In this document: piece by piece, positions 8,138-15,994 of the stretch
Layout of the letters: each line of letters starts with the position of its first letter
How positions within the stretch are numbered: position 1 is the first letter of the stretch
NCBI RefSeq assembly: GCF_008304605.1
Contig: NZ_PIJY01000026.1
Location: 475,699 to 539,698, forward strand
From: Oceanobacillus polygoni
Lineage (GTDB): Bacteria; Bacillota; Bacilli; Bacillales; Amphibacillaceae
Direction: 5' to 3'
Length of the DNA: 64,000 bases
Translations under genes and position numbers: made by a program
Notes under the pieces: model-generated
The model's database searches: none
Told to the model about the DNA's origin: nothing
What the model saw: only the letters and a program-made list of their open reading frames with translations

Positions 8138-9268
8138 ATGAAGTATTTACGATATCTATTCATCGGCATTGGTTTTCTGTTATTGGGATCATTTCTTGTT
8201 CCCAGTTTAACACATGCCAATGAAGGTCAATCCTACGAGGTTTATTCTTCGGTATTAAATGTTCGGAGTGAACCTGCTTCTGATGGTGAAATCATTGGCG
8301 TGTTAAGTAAAGGGAATAAAGTAATGGCATTTCAAGAGAAACACGGTTGGGTACAAACCTATTACGGTGGAAATGTAGCTTGGGTTGCGAAGCACCACCT
8401 AATTCCAATTGCTAATACTAGCCAAAGCAGTTCAACTAATACACAATCTGTAACAACGACGGATTCGATCACAGTAACAGCAAATAGTGTTCGTTTACGT
8501 TCAGGTCCTGGTACGAATTACAACGTTATAGGATCGTCATCAGCAGGAGATACATACAACATAGTAGAAACAAACAGCGATTGGCATCAAATTAAATTAT
8601 CAAATGGTCAGGCAGGATGGATTGCTGCATGGTTAACGAACACTTCGTCAAATAGCGAGCAGACATCCGAACCGAACAATACAAGCAATAATACGAATAC
8701 TACTAACACGCCTAAAGTGAAATCAGGATCATTAGAAGGCTATAATATTGTACTGGATCCTGGACATGGTGGAAAAGATTCTGGAGCAATTGCACTTAAT
8801 GGAGTCTATGAAAAAGATCTTGTTTCCGACACAGCTGTTAAAGTAGCAGATCAACTGCGAAATGCTGGGGCAACTGTTATTGTTACTCGTAATGGTGATT
8901 ACTTCGTTTCACTCGATAAACGTGCAGATATTAGTAACTCCTATCAAACAGATGCGTTTGTCAGCCTACATTATGATTCCTATCCTGCAATTGGGGTCAG
9001 TGGGGTAACTACTTATTTTGGCAATGGCTCTGATCGAGGCTTGGCACAAAATATTCAATCGTCACTAGCTTCTACCGTAAGCTTAGATAATCGCGGTATC
9101 ATGCAACGTAATTTCAGTGTGCTTCGTGGTACAACAGCTCCATCTGTTTTAATTGAGCTTGGATTCATTTCCAACCCAAATGATTTAGCTACTGTTCAAA
9201 CTGCAGCATACCAAAATCAAGTTGCAACAGCGATTACAGATGGATTAGTAGATTATTTCCATAGATAA
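8138..9268 (+). CDS. N-acetylmuramoyl-L-alanine amidase with two SH3 domains
   Basis: A 376-residue protein. ATG 8138 follows AAAAGGAGG with good spacing; the frame's earlier ATG at 8105 has none. Residues 1-28 form a signal peptide ending HANE. Two bacterial SH3 repeats (about 33-90 and 110-167) carry LNVRSEPASDGEIIG and VRLRSGPGTNYNVIG. A Ser/Asn/Thr-rich linker leads to an Amidase_3 domain (about 200-375) with zinc ligands in LDPGHGGKDSGA, VYEKDL and SLHYDS and the catalytic Glu in LIELGFISNPND. It is secreted and cleaves the glycan-peptide bond of peptidoglycan. It is monocistronic, with its own terminator. Confidence 0.93.
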   Translation: MKYLRYLFIGIGFLLLGSFLVPSLTHANEGQSYEVYSSVLNVRSEPASDGEIIGVLSKGNKVMAFQEKHGWVQTYYGGNVAWVAKHHLIPIANTSQSSSTNTQSVTTTDSITVTANSVRLRSGPGTNYNVIGSSSAGDTYNIVETNSDWHQIKLSNGQAGWIAAWLTNTSSNSEQTSEPNNTSNNTNTTNTPKVKSGSLEGYNIVLDPGHGGKDSGAIALNGVYEKDLVSDTAVKVADQLRNAGATVIVTRNGDYFVSLDKRADISNSYQTDAFVSLHYDSYPAIGVSGVTTYFGNGSDRGLAQNIQSSLASTVSLDNRGIMQRNFSVLRGTTAPSVLIELGFISNPNDLATVQTAAYQNQVATAITDGLVDYFHR

Positions 9269-9300
9269 TATACCAGTTCAATATATTTCCAACACGCACG

Positions 9301-9332
9301 GGAGCTGTCCTATTATTAGGACAGCTCCTTTA
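9301..9332 (+). terminator. Terminator after the amidase gene
   Basis: GGAGCTGTCCT (9301-9311) pairs perfectly with AGGACAGCTCC (9318-9328), followed by TTTAT. It also lies beyond the end of the leftward propeptide gene. Confidence 0.8.
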
Positions 9333-9382
9333 TGTAATAGCTATATATCATCATTCCATATACGTGATAAATGCCGTACAGA

Positions 9383-9535
9383 TTATTCGCCACACTTTGG
9401 TTTTGGCTCTTTTTCATTTGATGGAGGAACGCCCTCTTCAGTTGCCATCTCAATTGGATCTGATTGTACCCAGCCCTCTTGAGCAAAGAAGAGTAGCAAT
9501 GCTAAGGAAAGCAATATTATTACCTTCTTCAACAT
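9383..9535 (-). CDS. Putative RRNPP [20 protein letters not shown] (NprX/Phr-like)
   Basis: A 50-residue frame. Its ATG (9535-9533) overlaps the stop of the upstream regulator as TAATG, and GGAAGGTGG precedes it. Residues 1-18 are a Lys-Lys plus hydrophobic secretion signal (MLKKVIILLSLALLLFFA). The remaining 32 residues are polar and acidic and end PKCGE. This architecture, a short exported precursor overlapping a helix-turn-helix/TPR regulator gene, is that of NprX, PapR and Phr pheromones. The segment SDPIE just after the signal loosely recalls the SKPDI core of NprX; this comparison is tentative. The mature peptide is unknown. Confidence 0.75.
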   Translation of the reverse strand: MLKKVIILLSLALLLFFAQEGWVQSDPIEMATEEGVPPSNEKEPKPKCGE

Positions 9536-10812
9536 TACCACCACCTTCCTTTGTAAACACCACTAAGTACACTATTTGCATAATTATAATAGCTGGCAGC
9601 TAATTTATATTTTCGATTATCAAAATAGTAATCTGCTAAAATCTTTAAATACTTATATTTCTCATATGATAATTGTATTTCATCCAGGAAAGGCAGTACT
9701 TTCTTTGTGAGCAAATTCACGAATTCCTTATCTTCAATTCCATGAATCAAGTGCCAGTAAACTTTAAATTCATAAACATAAATGGAATCTAAGGGGGTTA
9801 AGCTCTCCGATAGATCGAGCCCTTTTTGCAACCACTTTTCAGCATTTACGCGGTCCCCTTTTTGGTAGTATTCCTTCATCAAGCTTGATACAGGAACAAT
9901 TTGGTCGCTTATTGGTTCACTAGCATGTAGTTCATAGCTCTTCAAATAGTATTCAATTGCTTCTTCCGATTTGTTTAAGAGAGAGTACACCTTTCCTAAG
10001 TTTTGATTACATAGCGCGAATAACAAATCCTCATGGGCAAGCTCAGCAATCGTAGCTGCTAATTGATAGCTTTCCTTCGCCTTATCCAGTTCAGATGTCC
10101 TGCGATAGGAAATACCTAAAAGTATATGACATTCCGCACACCTTTTTAGGTTATACACCTTCTGGTAATAATCTAACGCTCTAGTAGCATACGAAAATGT
10201 ATGGTGTGTCTGCCGCAGTTTACTAGCCGATAATGCAATTAAGAAATATAAATCATTTTCTTCATCCTTCAATGAATAGATTGGATATCTTAAATAATCT
10301 TCTGTACGCTGATAAAATGATAATGCTTTTTTAAAGGATAACAACGAAAAATGGTAATCCCCCATAAATTTATACCAATAATAGGTTTCTGCTTCTGTGA
10401 AGCTATGCGATATACTGTGTAAATATTTATACTGTTTTTCCTTTTTAGCTTTATCGTTCATAAGTATGTAATAGCTTAACTTATGGATATCGATTAACTT
10501 CCGATACGAGGTATCGCTAATATCCATATTCTCTTCCATGTGCTGATACCCTTTTGTCGCTTCCTTTTGGTTACCAACCAATAAATGACGAAACCACGAT
10601 TTTAAAAACTCGATATCACGTTGATCATCGACTTCTAATTCCATATTTAGCTTTTTCGATAATAAACTGACAACTTCCTGTCGAGGCTCTACTTCTCCAT
10701 TCTCAATCTTTGATAAGTAAGAAACAGAAATAACTCCGTTCGATAATTCCGTTTGTGTCATCCTCGACTTTAGTCGATGATATTTGATTCGATGTCCGAT
10801 CTTCTTGTCCAT
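9535..10812 (-). CDS. RRNPP-family (NprR/PlcR-like) helix-turn-helix and TPR regulator
   Basis: A 425-residue protein that starts at ATG 10812 after AGGTGAGG. Residues about 6-60 form an XRE helix-turn-helix (SRMTQTELSNG and SYLSKIENGEVEPR). The rest is helical TPR-like repeats, including AKESYQLAATIAELAHEDLL, EEAIEYYLKSYELHASEP and AEKWLQKGLDL. The length matches NprR (about 423). Such proteins bind re-imported [18 protein letters not shown] in the TPR groove and then activate or release promoters. The gene overlaps its cognate propeptide gene by one base. A TATAAT box (10841-10836) lies 24 nt upstream of the start. Which targets it controls cannot be seen here. Confidence 0.9.
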   Translation of the reverse strand: MDKKIGHRIKYHRLKSRMTQTELSNGVISVSYLSKIENGEVEPRQEVVSLLSKKLNMELEVDDQRDIEFLKSWFRHLLVGNQKEATKGYQHMEENMDISDTSYRKLIDIHKLSYYILMNDKAKKEKQYKYLHSISHSFTEAETYYWYKFMGDYHFSLLSFKKALSFYQRTEDYLRYPIYSLKDEENDLYFLIALSASKLRQTHHTFSYATRALDYYQKVYNLKRCAECHILLGISYRRTSELDKAKESYQLAATIAELAHEDLLFALCNQNLGKVYSLLNKSEEAIEYYLKSYELHASEPISDQIVPVSSLMKEYYQKGDRVNAEKWLQKGLDLSESLTPLDSIYVYEFKVYWHLIHGIEDKEFVNLLTKKVLPFLDEIQLSYEKYKYLKILADYYFDNRKYKLAASYYNYANSVLSGVYKGRWW

Positions 10813-11156
10813 GTGACCTCACCTCTACGAAAATAATTATACAACAGAAGAGGCACTTACTACCGCATAAATTGTACTATTTCAAGGGAAAATCTTACAT
10901 TTTACAAAACTGAGGAAATTTCCACGAATATATACGCTTTACATATAAAAATTGGCGACTTTTGTCTTTTATTTGTAAGGGATATGAAGATTTATTTTCT
11001 TAAGTTATCCCATTTTTCAAAGACAAAGGATACAAATATCCTAGTTAATCTGAACACCAATAACGCCTAGCTGAATTACTAAGCATGATAGATGATCATT
11101 ATTAACCTCAATAACTACCTTTCATTTTCTTGATTACGACAGTGACAGTCAGAACA
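10813..11156. other. Gene-free stretch upstream of the RRNPP regulator
   Basis: Apart from the TATAAT box at 10841-10836, this AT-rich region shows no reading frame with a ribosome-binding site and no convincing hairpin. It may hold regulatory sites for the quorum-sensing regulator. Confidence 0.4.
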
Positions 11157-11351
11157 TTAGAGAAAGAAGAATGTAAAGAGTATAAAAGCCACTATTATTA
11201 CAAGGATAAGGAGACCAGTTCCTTTCCAGCCTAACCCACCTACTAAATCTGGCAAGCCACCACCATGGATATTGCCAGCAGGGTTTCTTTTTAATTCTTC
11301 CTGCCTAAGTCTCTCTCTTATTTCCTCAGGAGTTTCTTTATCATTAGGCAA
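11157..11351 (-). CDS. Small membrane protein with GWKGTG motif
   Basis: A 64-residue protein. TTG 11351 is chosen because GGAGGTG lies 6 nt upstream; the GTG at 11360 would be part of that site. The N-terminal half is charged (DKETPEEIRERLRQEELKR), followed by a Gly-rich GGLGWKGTG and one C-terminal helix (about 44-64). I recall this arrangement from small Bacillaceae proteins of unknown function (possibly DUF6366), but could not check it. No function is proposed. Confidence 0.7.
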   Translation of the reverse strand: MPNDKETPEEIRERLRQEELKRNPAGNIHGGGLPDLVGGLGWKGTGLLILVIIVAFILFTFFFL

Positions 11352-11439
11352 TGGTAACACCTCCGTATTTCATTTTGAAGTTTCAAAATGTAAAACGTAA
11401 AGAATATCAAGTCAAATTGACTTAATGATAGTAAAAATC

Positions 11440-11694
11440 TTACTTTGCATTTACCTTCCTAAACTTATTGGCGATGAAATACGCAATAGAGGCAGCAAGA
11501 AATGCAATCAATAGCGATATTGAAAATGAAGATGGACTGCTGCTAATAATTGCTTCTTGTGCCATCGTAGCACTCTGATTCCAGGCTTCTTCAATGTCTG
11601 GCGTGTAGGTAAATGTGAGCAGCATTCCAGACGAAATTTGCAACAATGGATATGCGAAAAGAAAACTAATAGCAAAAGCGATATATTTTTTCAT
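11440..11694 (-). CDS. Two-span membrane protein of unknown function
   Basis: An 84-residue protein that starts at ATG 11694, 6-7 nt after GGAG. It has one helix at about residues 4-28, an external loop with TYTPDIEEAWNQ, and a second helix at about 57-76 followed by NKFRKVNAK. It is one of several tiny membrane proteins in the 11-12 kb accessory stretch. I do not recognise it. Confidence 0.6.
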   Translation of the reverse strand: MKKYIAFAISFLFAYPLLQISSGMLLTFTYTPDIEEAWNQSATMAQEAIISSSPSSFSISLLIAFLAASIAYFIANKFRKVNAK

Positions 11695-11748
11695 GTTTTA
11701 CAGCTCCTCGTGTTTAGGCTTGAATCCAAATTAACCTTAGAGTCTTTT

Positions 11749-11901
11749 TTACAAATTCATATTTTCAATCCCTAAAAGAAATGGGAGTATAAGAACGATT
11801 ATCCCTATTATCATAATAATGGGCCCAAAGAATTTAAGTGATAGCTTATCATTATATGCAGCAACACCTTGTTTTAAGAAATAATCAAGCAAGTTCGGCA
11901 T
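11749..11901 (-). CDS. Possible 50-residue membrane peptide
   Basis: ATG 11901 follows AAAGGAAA closely. The frame encodes MPNLLDYFLKQGVAAYNDKL, then one strongly hydrophobic helix (about 25-43) and a short tail. It overlaps the preceding mini-frame (11874-11978) by 28 nt in another frame, so the pair may be two coupled small genes or one frameshifted gene. Confidence 0.4.
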   Translation of the reverse strand: MPNLLDYFLKQGVAAYNDKLSLKFFGPIIMIIGIIVLILPFLLGIENMNL

Positions 11902-11978
11902 TTTTCCTTTGAAATTAGATATCCAAGATAAATAAAAAGAAGTCCAATTAACATGACTAACAATGCTTGAACAGGCAT
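11874..11978 (-). CDS. Possible 34-residue membrane peptide
   Basis: The frame opens at ATG 11978, immediately after AAGGAG, a spacing too tight for certainty. It encodes one hydrophobic helix (LLVMLIGLLFIYLGYLI) and a short Lys/Cys tail. It overlaps the next small frame. No homologue is recognised. Confidence 0.3.
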   Translation of the reverse strand: MPVQALLVMLIGLLFIYLGYLISKEKCRTCLIIS

Positions 11979-12107
11979 CTCCTTCTATCCCTTAATTCTG
12001 TATACTAACTTATACGTAATTTTCCAATAAAAGGTTTCAATTTTAATGAAGGATGTCAGCTCTTCTTAAATCTCTCCGCCAACGAAATAAGAATTTGCTT
12101 TATCATT

Positions 12108-12656
12108 CTAGGGTCGTTTTTCCCAAGGATCTATTTGACCAATCGTTCGTATGGAATCTTTTTGCTTTATAGCTTCAATTACACCGGTTGAAATTTCTTT
12201 GTTTGTTAGCCATCTAGAATAATTGTTTCCTAGAACAAATCCTAAACGAATTTGGTAATAGGAACAGCCTTTGGGAACAGTTATTTCTCGCTTAATTTTA
12301 TCTAATTCCGAACTGCTTCCTAATACATGGAATAGTTCCCAATCAGCGCTATGGGTTGATACCTCTTTTGCTATGATTCCCAGTGCAGCTGGCGCATTCG
12401 AATGAATCCAGGCTACTACCAAGTTAACATCGCCATTTTGCTCGATTGTCGTATGTATTTGATGTTGCAATTCAGCGTTACTTCTATAATCAACAAGGAT
12501 TGGTGTGAGTTTATTCTTAAAGCTTGCTCGTTCCACGATATGCTGCATACGTCCAGAGTTTCTAGCAACGATTGACACTTGATAGCCATGATCCAACAAC
12601 CAAAGGGATACGTCTGCTAACATACCCGTTCCACCCACTACTAAAGCGTGCTTCAT
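12108..12656 (-). CDS. Short SDR-like (Rossmann) protein
   Basis: A 182-residue protein that starts at ATG 12656 after GAGGAG. It begins MKHALVVGGTGMLADVSLWL, a GxxGxxA/G-type dinucleotide-binding loop, and continues with a basic ARNSGRM suggesting NADP preference. A Tyr occurs in CSYYQIRLGFV, but no clear YxxxK catalytic pair is visible. It may be a regulatory or atypical short-chain dehydrogenase. The stop TAG is followed by 14 further in-frame codons to a second stop. The GNAT gene lies 25 nt upstream and is read in the same direction. Confidence 0.75.
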   Translation of the reverse strand: MKHALVVGGTGMLADVSLWLLDHGYQVSIVARNSGRMQHIVERASFKNKLTPILVDYRSNAELQHQIHTTIEQNGDVNLVVAWIHSNAPAALGIIAKEVSTHSADWELFHVLGSSSELDKIKREITVPKGCSYYQIRLGFVLGNNYSRWLTNKEISTGVIEAIKQKDSIRTIGQIDPWEKRP

Positions 12657-12681
12657 TTATTTTTCTCCTCACGATATTATT

Positions 12682-13185
12682 TTAGATTTCTCGTACATAC
12701 CTTAATGAAAGATAATCTTCTTCCCCCGTGTTTGAATATGCCAGCTGTTCCGATACTTTACGAAATCCTCTTCTTTCATAGAATGGAATACCTTTCATGT
12801 TTCCTTTTTGTACCGAAACCCATTGCTTCTTAGCGCCTTTTGCGCGCTGCATATCTGATAAAAAATCTAAAAGCTTTGTCCCTATTCCTTCCCCACGTCT
12901 ATTCGGGTCCAAAAACAGTACATACACTTCACTTTCCTCATTATCTAGCATCCCTCCACCAATTGCTCCTACTACTTTATTTTGGTCAAGCGCTACAATG
13001 TAACCTTCCCAGCCAGGACTTTCACCTATTTCCTTCGATATACGTTCAGGATTATAGAAACGTTGATTATTTCTTTCTATGTTTTCAGGACTCCTAATTC
13101 CTTTGTATGTATCCATGCATCCCTCACAGCAAACACGTGCTATTCCGTTAACATGTTCTATTTCTGCTCTTTTAATTGTGACCAT
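12682..13185 (-). CDS. GNAT family N-acetyltransferase
   Basis: A 167-residue protein. ATG 13185 follows AGGGGGCG. The acetyl-CoA loop DPNRRGEGIGTKLLDF is a good RxxGxG/A motif, and the C-terminal IPFYERRGFRKV is the usual GNAT strand 6-7 signature. The substrate cannot be inferred. It probably forms a unit with the SDR-like gene downstream. Confidence 0.88.
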   Translation of the reverse strand: MVTIKRAEIEHVNGIARVCCEGCMDTYKGIRSPENIERNNQRFYNPERISKEIGESPGWEGYIVALDQNKVVGAIGGGMLDNEESEVYVLFLDPNRRGEGIGTKLLDFLSDMQRAKGAKKQWVSVQKGNMKGIPFYERRGFRKVSEQLAYSNTGEEDYLSLRYVREI

Positions 13186-13290
13186 GTTATAAATCGCCCC
13201 CTAATTATCTCTAAACTTAACTAATAGCCGTATAATCCACAATTTACTCCAATAAGTCTACCGATTAAAAAGCTTGCTATTAATTCTAGA

Positions 13291-13806
13291 TTATTTTCTG
13301 GGCAAGCCGTACTTAGTTAGATAATTGAAGATGCTTTCATTATCTGCTAGCTGAATCATTTTGTCCTTATACACACTATCCCTAACAAAATTCGGCAAAA
13401 GATCCGTATTATAATTTCGATTCCACACAATCAATGCTTGAATGCTTTCGACCGTTTCATTTTTAGTTGTAGGTAAAATTCCTGCTTTTCTTTTTTCATA
13501 TCTGTTCCATATTCTTTCTTCTTGAATCGAAATGGGGGTATTCAAAATAAATATTTTATCTGCCAAATCAAAGCTCGGGGCCACCCACTTAAAGTAAACT
13601 CCCTCAATCACCCAAGATGGACTCTCTACAATTTCTTTTAGTTTATTATCCCTTTTCGTTACTTCAGCTTTTATACCATAATCGCTTGCAAGGTTATCCC
13701 AAAATAGATGATCCAAATCAACGTGTGGAATATGAAGTATTTTGCTTAACTGCTCAGCTATATACGATTTACCACTTCCTGCACCACCAATAATATGTAT
13801 CCTAAT
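13291..13806 (-). CDS. FlaR/adenylate-kinase-like P-loop protein with apparent ATT start
   Basis: The P-loop IIGGAGSGKS and a DLDHLFW segment belong in frame upstream of the first ATG (13716), so the usable start must be further up. The only plausible codon is ATT 13806-13804, seven nt after GAGGTG; a TGA lies in frame two codons before it. This gives a 171-residue protein, the normal length for the family annotated as DNA topology modulation protein FlaR or adenylate kinase. The C-terminal half has RIWNRYEKRKAG. The true substrate is unknown. A damaged start codon or a sequencing error is the alternative. Confidence 0.75.
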   Translation of the reverse strand: MRIHIIGGAGSGKSYIAEQLSKILHIPHVDLDHLFWDNLASDYGIKAEVTKRDNKLKEIVESPSWVIEGVYFKWVAPSFDLADKIFILNTPISIQEERIWNRYEKRKAGILPTTKNETVESIQALIVWNRNYNTDLLPNFVRDSVYKDKMIQLADNESIFNYLTKYGLPRK

Positions 13807-13855
13807 ACGATTTCACCTCTCGCTCAATTGCTCAATCCTGATAGCTTTCATTCAA

Positions 13856-14041
13856 TTAGATTAAAGTATTCATGCAGATTTCTAAATGACTTATACACAT
13901 TTGCAGCTGCATAGAAATTACTTTTGTTTCAACTTCTTCTATCACTCTCTCGGTAGGTTTTTCGATACTATTATTCAAATCCTTTACATAAAGCGGACCA
14001 GTACGAATAATGATATAATTTAAATGCGATTTTTTAATGGA
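13856..14041 (-). pseudogene. Remnant of an unidentified gene
   Basis: A 61-codon open stretch between TAA 14044-14042 and TAA 13858-13856 reads as plausible protein (for example IIIRTGPLYVKDLNNSIEK, then TERVIEEVETKV). It has no ATG near its 5' end and no ribosome-binding site. It is likely the tail of a decayed gene. The family was not identified. Confidence 0.35.
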
Positions 14042-14122
14042 TTATCATCACATACCTATTTAAAGTCTACCATATAATAAGTATTGTTTATTTTTAAAAA
14101 TTCCAACTGAGATTATACTCAT

Positions 14123-14160
14123 AAAAAGAGAGGTAGTTATCAGTTTAATAACTACCTCTC
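14123..14160 (-). terminator. Terminator of the YflT-like gene
   Basis: GAGAGGTAGTTAT pairs perfectly with ATAACTACCTCTC (14128-14140 and 14148-14160), and TTTTT follows on the minus strand. Confidence 0.9.
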
Positions 14161-14223
14161 ATCCATAATATGTTCCTTTGCAACCTTATTACTTAGGAAA
14201 CTTCCTGTCTACTGAAACATTAC

Positions 14224-14661
14224 TCACTCCTTAGGATGTAAAAAAACAAGTATTTTGCCCTCTTTTACATCATTCGAGTAGCGCTCTGCCTCTTCATTCG
14301 AAACACCTATTTCCATTAAAGCATGTTTCAATCCGCCTGCTCCAGTAGCAACACCAGCTGCTGCACCTCCAAGTGTAGTTATAATCGGACCTGCAACGAT
14401 GACTGGGCCAATTCCTGGGATTGCTAGTGCGCTTAATCCGATAAATAGCCCGGTTACCCCGATAGCGCCCCCAGCTGCTGCACCAGCAACAGCTCCATCC
14501 GTAGTTGAAGGAGCGACTTGTTCCGATGCTTCTTTCAACTTATTGGTGTTTTTGGCTATAATAGATATTTCATCGATTGTGTAGCCTTTGCTTTTTAATT
14601 GTTCAACAGCTTCCACTGCTTGTTCTTCCGTTTCGTATATTCCAACAATATGATTATTCAT
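14224..14661 (-). CDS. General stress protein, YflT-like
   Basis: A 145-residue protein that starts at ATG 14661 after AGGGGGC. The N-terminal domain (IVGIYETEEQAVEAVEQLKS, then DEISIIAKN) is the YflT/heat-induced stress fold. A Gly/Ala-rich stretch at about residues 57-108 resembles a glycine-zipper membrane segment, and the C-terminus returns to NDVKEGKILVFLHP. B. subtilis YflT belongs to the sigma-B regulon. I looked for a sigma-B promoter here and found only a weak GGGTAA without a proper -35. The gene stands alone with a strong terminator. Confidence 0.85.
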   Translation of the reverse strand: MNNHIVGIYETEEQAVEAVEQLKSKGYTIDEISIIAKNTNKLKEASEQVAPSTTDGAVAGAAAGGAIGVTGLFIGLSALAIPGIGPVIVAGPIITTLGGAAAGVATGAGGLKHALMEIGVSNEEAERYSNDVKEGKILVFLHPKE

Positions 14662-14778
14662 TAATGTGCCCCCTAAAAAAGTGAACTAATAATTCTTTAC
14701 CCTTTTCCAGATAATAATAGTCATACTCATTGAAACGGTTTTAAGTGGGATCATTATTTAATGATGCAATGCCACATC

Positions 14779-15816
14779 TTACAAAGCAGCTTTCCCCTCC
14801 ACTCTCCTTGCATAAATCATGCTCAAAATATCGTTAAACATAACGGTTTCCACTTCATACCCATGTTCTTCTAACCAGTTCACTAATAACGACCGATCTG
14901 CATAAAATTCATCCTCAATTGATTCAATTGCCTCGGTGTTCCCTTCCTCCCGAAACGCATCCATTACCTCATTGCGATGTGTCTCATCCAGAAACATTAA
15001 ATCTGCTATGCAAATTTGACCATTTGGCTTTAACACACGTGTCATTTCTGTTAAAGCTAACAGCTTTTCCGAGTCAGGTAAGTGGTGTAAGGCATAGCTT
15101 GAAACCACCGCATCAACTTGGTTATCCAATAAAGGCAGCGCTAGAAAGTGTCCATGACGCACCTCAATCTCCGAATGCTTTTCCTTACAAATTTCTAGCA
15201 TTTTTTCCGATTGGTCAATCCCAATGACATGGATTCCTTTTTCCACAAATTTCGCTCCGAGGTTTCCTGTGCCAATTCCAATATCAGCACAGATTGTGCA
15301 TTCTTCCAGTTGAATCGTTTGTGCAATCTTTTCAAGTGCTTCATCATAATCTTGATGCACATTGAAGCCATGTCCCTCTCGCTTAATATGGTTGTCAAAA
15401 TCCTCCGCCCAACTATCAAAATCCCACTTATCCTCCCATCCCTTTCGAAGACTTTTCAATTTCTTCAAATGCTGTGCCAGCCCATACATATCTCCATCAG
15501 AACGTTCCACCATCTGATCAATCGTGTCTATCATATCCTTGACTTCCAACCACTGTGCAACGAGCGCCATACGCTGTACCTGCAAATATCCCTTGATTGT
15601 CATGTCCGGGTCTTCCAAAGCTTTTTTAATCCCTTTTATAGGTACGCCAATCTCTCGCAATGCTAGAATTGTACTTAACCGCACTACATCTGCCTCGGAA
15701 AAATAACGATACTCATTCTCTGCATCTTTTTTTGGTGCAATTAACCCTTTTTCTTCATAGAAACGGATTGCCCGAGGTGTGGTGTTTAACTGTTTTGCTA
15801 CTTCGTTGATTTGCAT
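14779..15816 (-). CDS. MerR regulator fused to SAM-dependent methyltransferase
   Basis: A 345-residue protein. ATG 15816 after GAAGGGAGAG is the start; the in-frame TTG at 15840 lies inside the -10 box. Residues 1-70 form a MerR helix-turn-helix (TPRAIRFYEEKGLI), followed by a dimerisation helix. About residues 150-330 form a class I methyltransferase with motif I ADIGIGTGNLG, post-I GIDQSEKML and motif IV SSYALHHL. The regulator presumably senses or modifies a small molecule, a combination seen elsewhere in Bacilli. The 19-bp-spaced dyad promoter directly upstream suggests autoregulation. Confidence 0.9.
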   Translation of the reverse strand: MQINEVAKQLNTTPRAIRFYEEKGLIAPKKDAENEYRYFSEADVVRLSTILALREIGVPIKGIKKALEDPDMTIKGYLQVQRMALVAQWLEVKDMIDTIDQMVERSDGDMYGLAQHLKKLKSLRKGWEDKWDFDSWAEDFDNHIKREGHGFNVHQDYDEALEKIAQTIQLEECTICADIGIGTGNLGAKFVEKGIHVIGIDQSEKMLEICKEKHSEIEVRHGHFLALPLLDNQVDAVVSSYALHHLPDSEKLLALTEMTRVLKPNGQICIADLMFLDETHRNEVMDAFREEGNTEAIESIEDEFYADRSLLVNWLEEHGYEVETVMFNDILSMIYARRVEGKAAL

Positions 15817-15838
15817 GTAACTCTCTCCCTTCTTATTC

Positions 15839-15869
15839 AAGATAAACCCTTCCGTAACGGGAAGGTAAA
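15839..15869 (-). promoter_or_regulatory. MerR-type promoter with 19-bp spacer
   Basis: On the minus strand TTTACC (15869-15864) and TATCTT (15844-15839) are 19 bp apart. The spacer holds the dyad CCTTCC-N6-GGAAGG (15848-15865). Overlong spacers with a central dyad are the hallmark of MerR-controlled promoters. Confidence 0.8.
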
Positions 15870-15994
15870 GGGTATATTTTAAAATAAATGAACAATGATT
15901 ACTTGTAACCGTATCACAAACAAAGGTGACATGATATAATATCTCCGCCGAATGTTATACTATAGGCAAAGACACAAAAAGTGAGGTTTTACAA

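Noticed and set aside
9364..9603. Plus-strand gene here
   Set aside because: It is the antisense of the propeptide gene, has no ribosome-binding site and lies after a terminator.
14662..14760. Sigma-B promoter of the YflT-like gene
   Set aside because: A GGGTAA string exists but no GTTT-type -35 at the required spacing.
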